Shown here piece after piece: positions 63,316 to 64,000 of a stretch of 64,000 nucleotides of DNA. Made by a program: the position numbers and the translations under genes. Each line of letters starts with the position of its first letter. Position 1 is the first letter of the stretch. The notes under the pieces are model-generated. The model saw nothing but the letters and a program-made list of their open reading frames with translations. It had not been told where the DNA came from and did not search any database. The DNA is from Arthrobacter sp. PAMC 25486. GTDB taxonomy: Bacteria; Actinomycetota; Actinomycetes; Actinomycetales; Micrococcaceae. The stretch is from positions 1,674,001-1,738,000 of the forward strand of contig NZ_CP007595.1 of NCBI RefSeq assembly GCF_000785535.1. The letters are read 5' to 3'.

Positions 63316-64000
63316 TCAGTGGCGGGAGATCAGGGCCATATGCAGGGTCACCACGGTGCCGCCGCCCTCGCGCGGGGACCATTCGATGGTGCCGCCCAAC
63401 TCGCTTGTGACAAGGGTGCGCACAATTTGCAGCCCCAGGCCTTCGGCAATGTTCCCCTCCGGCAGCCCCACGCCGTCGTCCGCGATCGACACGGTCAACG
63501 CATCGTCGCCGGAATCATTTTTGTAGCGGTGTGCCTTGAGCCAGACCGTCCCCTCACGGTCCTGCAGCCCATGTTCGACGGCGTTTGTCACCAATTCATT
63601 GATCACCAGTGCCAGCGGGGTAGCGAAGTCGCTGGGCAGTTCCTCAAACGCGCCCTCGCGTTCGGTGCGCACTCGCTGGGACGGAGAGGCGACCTCGGCG
63701 GACAGCCTGAACTGGCGGTCGATCAGTTCATCAAAGTCGACATTTTGTGCCAGGCCCTGAGACAGGGTTTCGTGCACCAAGGCGATCGTGGCCACACGGC
63801 GCATGGCCTGTTCCAGACCCTGTTTGCCTTCCTCACTGTGCATGCGCCGCGACTGCATGCGCAGCAGTGCCGCCACGGTCTGTAGGTTGTTTTTGACCCG
63901 GTGGTGAATCTCGCGGATGGTGGCATCCTTGGTCACCAGTTCCTGTTCCCGGCGCCGCAGCTCTGACACATCGCGACACAGCACCAGGGCACCAAACCGT
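63316..64000 (-). CDS. pdtaS: Sensor histidine kinase PdtaS, C-terminal part (5' end outside window)
   Basis: Cytosolic HisKA_2-type sensor kinase whose partner PdtaR is an ANTAR RNA-binding antiterminator. The frame is open to the right edge (RFGALVLCRDVSELRRREQE), about 227 codons visible. The phospho-acceptor His lies in REIHHRVKNNLQTVAALLRM. The ATP-binding half has VINELVTNAVEHGL (N box), VSIADDGVGLPEGN (G1) and GLGLQIVRTLVTSELGGTIE (G2). The N-terminal GAF and PAS sensor domains known in the family would lie beyond the window. Convergent with whiB1, as in mycobacteria. Confidence 0.92.
   Translation of the reverse strand, partial: RFGALVLCRDVSELRRREQELVTKDATIREIHHRVKNNLQTVAALLRMQSRRMHSEEGKQGLEQAMRRVATIALVHETLSQGLAQNVDFDELIDRQFRLSAEVASPSQRVRTEREGAFEELPSDFATPLALVINELVTNAVEHGLQDREGTVWLKAHRYKNDSGDDALTVSIADDGVGLPEGNIAEGLGLQIVRTLVTSELGGTIEWSPREGGGTVVTLHMALISRH

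Overview
The window comes from a high-GC Gram-positive bacterium of the Actinomycetota, most likely the Micrococcaceae (Arthrobacter and relatives). Evidence is a WhiB1-type regulator beside a PdtaS-type histidine kinase, a mycobacteria-style galactofuran module (glf, GlfT2-like transferase, Wzm/Wzt exporter), an actinobacterial tad pilus locus next to prfB-ftsE, frequent GTG/TTG starts, and several gene starts that look leaderless. The assignment rests on gene content and order only; no search was run.

Layout. Positions 1-2679 carry ftsE (cut by the left edge) and prfB, separated by a 673-base non-coding stretch with short repeats. Positions 2691-7338 are a compact minus-strand tad/Flp pilus operon (tadA, tadB, tadC, an Flp-like pilin, three TadE/TadG-like proteins). 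Positions 7648-10579 encode two secreted proteins: a GH25 muramidase with three cell-wall-binding repeats, and an orphan exported protein.

From 11001 to 57468 lies one very large surface-polysaccharide locus. It has (a) glycosyltransferases in two paralogous groups (11001-18365 and 20372-23686) around a PglK-like ABC flippase; (b) wecB at 23789; (c) an envelope pair of a lipoprotein and an LGFP-repeat L,D-transpeptidase-like protein; (d) a membrane-anchored glucuronyl C5-epimerase-like protein and genes matching the WbpA-WbpB-WbpE-WbpD route to a 2,3-diacetamido uronic acid; (e) galE and dTDP-rhamnose genes (an RmlC-RmlD fusion, rmlB, a distant rmlA); (f) a Wzx-like flippase, more glycosyltransferases and a WbiB-like epimerase; (g) acyltransferases for decoration; (h) two DUF6541 membrane proteins and two DPM1-like/DUF2304 pairs suggesting polyprenyl-phosphate sugar donors; and (i) the galactan block wzt-wzm-glfT2-glf. 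Together these genes can make UDP-galactofuranose, dTDP-L-rhamnose (possibly dTDP-6-deoxy-L-talose) and a diacetamido-uronic acid, and can assemble, flip or export and acylate cell-wall glycans. A teichuronic-acid-like polymer plus a galactan is the simplest reading.

Positions 57818-62224 encode a 1468-residue FHA/FtsK-SpoIIIE protein resembling EssC/EccC of type VII secretion, with no WXG100 partner in view. The right end has a small membrane protein, whiB1 with a CRP/GlxR-like operator and a terminator-like hairpin in its upstream region, a long palindrome, and the 3' part of pdtaS, cut by the right edge.

Most useful observations: a recurrent TANNNT-N6-start arrangement implying leaderless mRNAs for specific polysaccharide genes; the C5-epimerase-like gene inside the diacetamido-uronic acid operon; the solitary EssC-like protein; and the WhiB1 control region.
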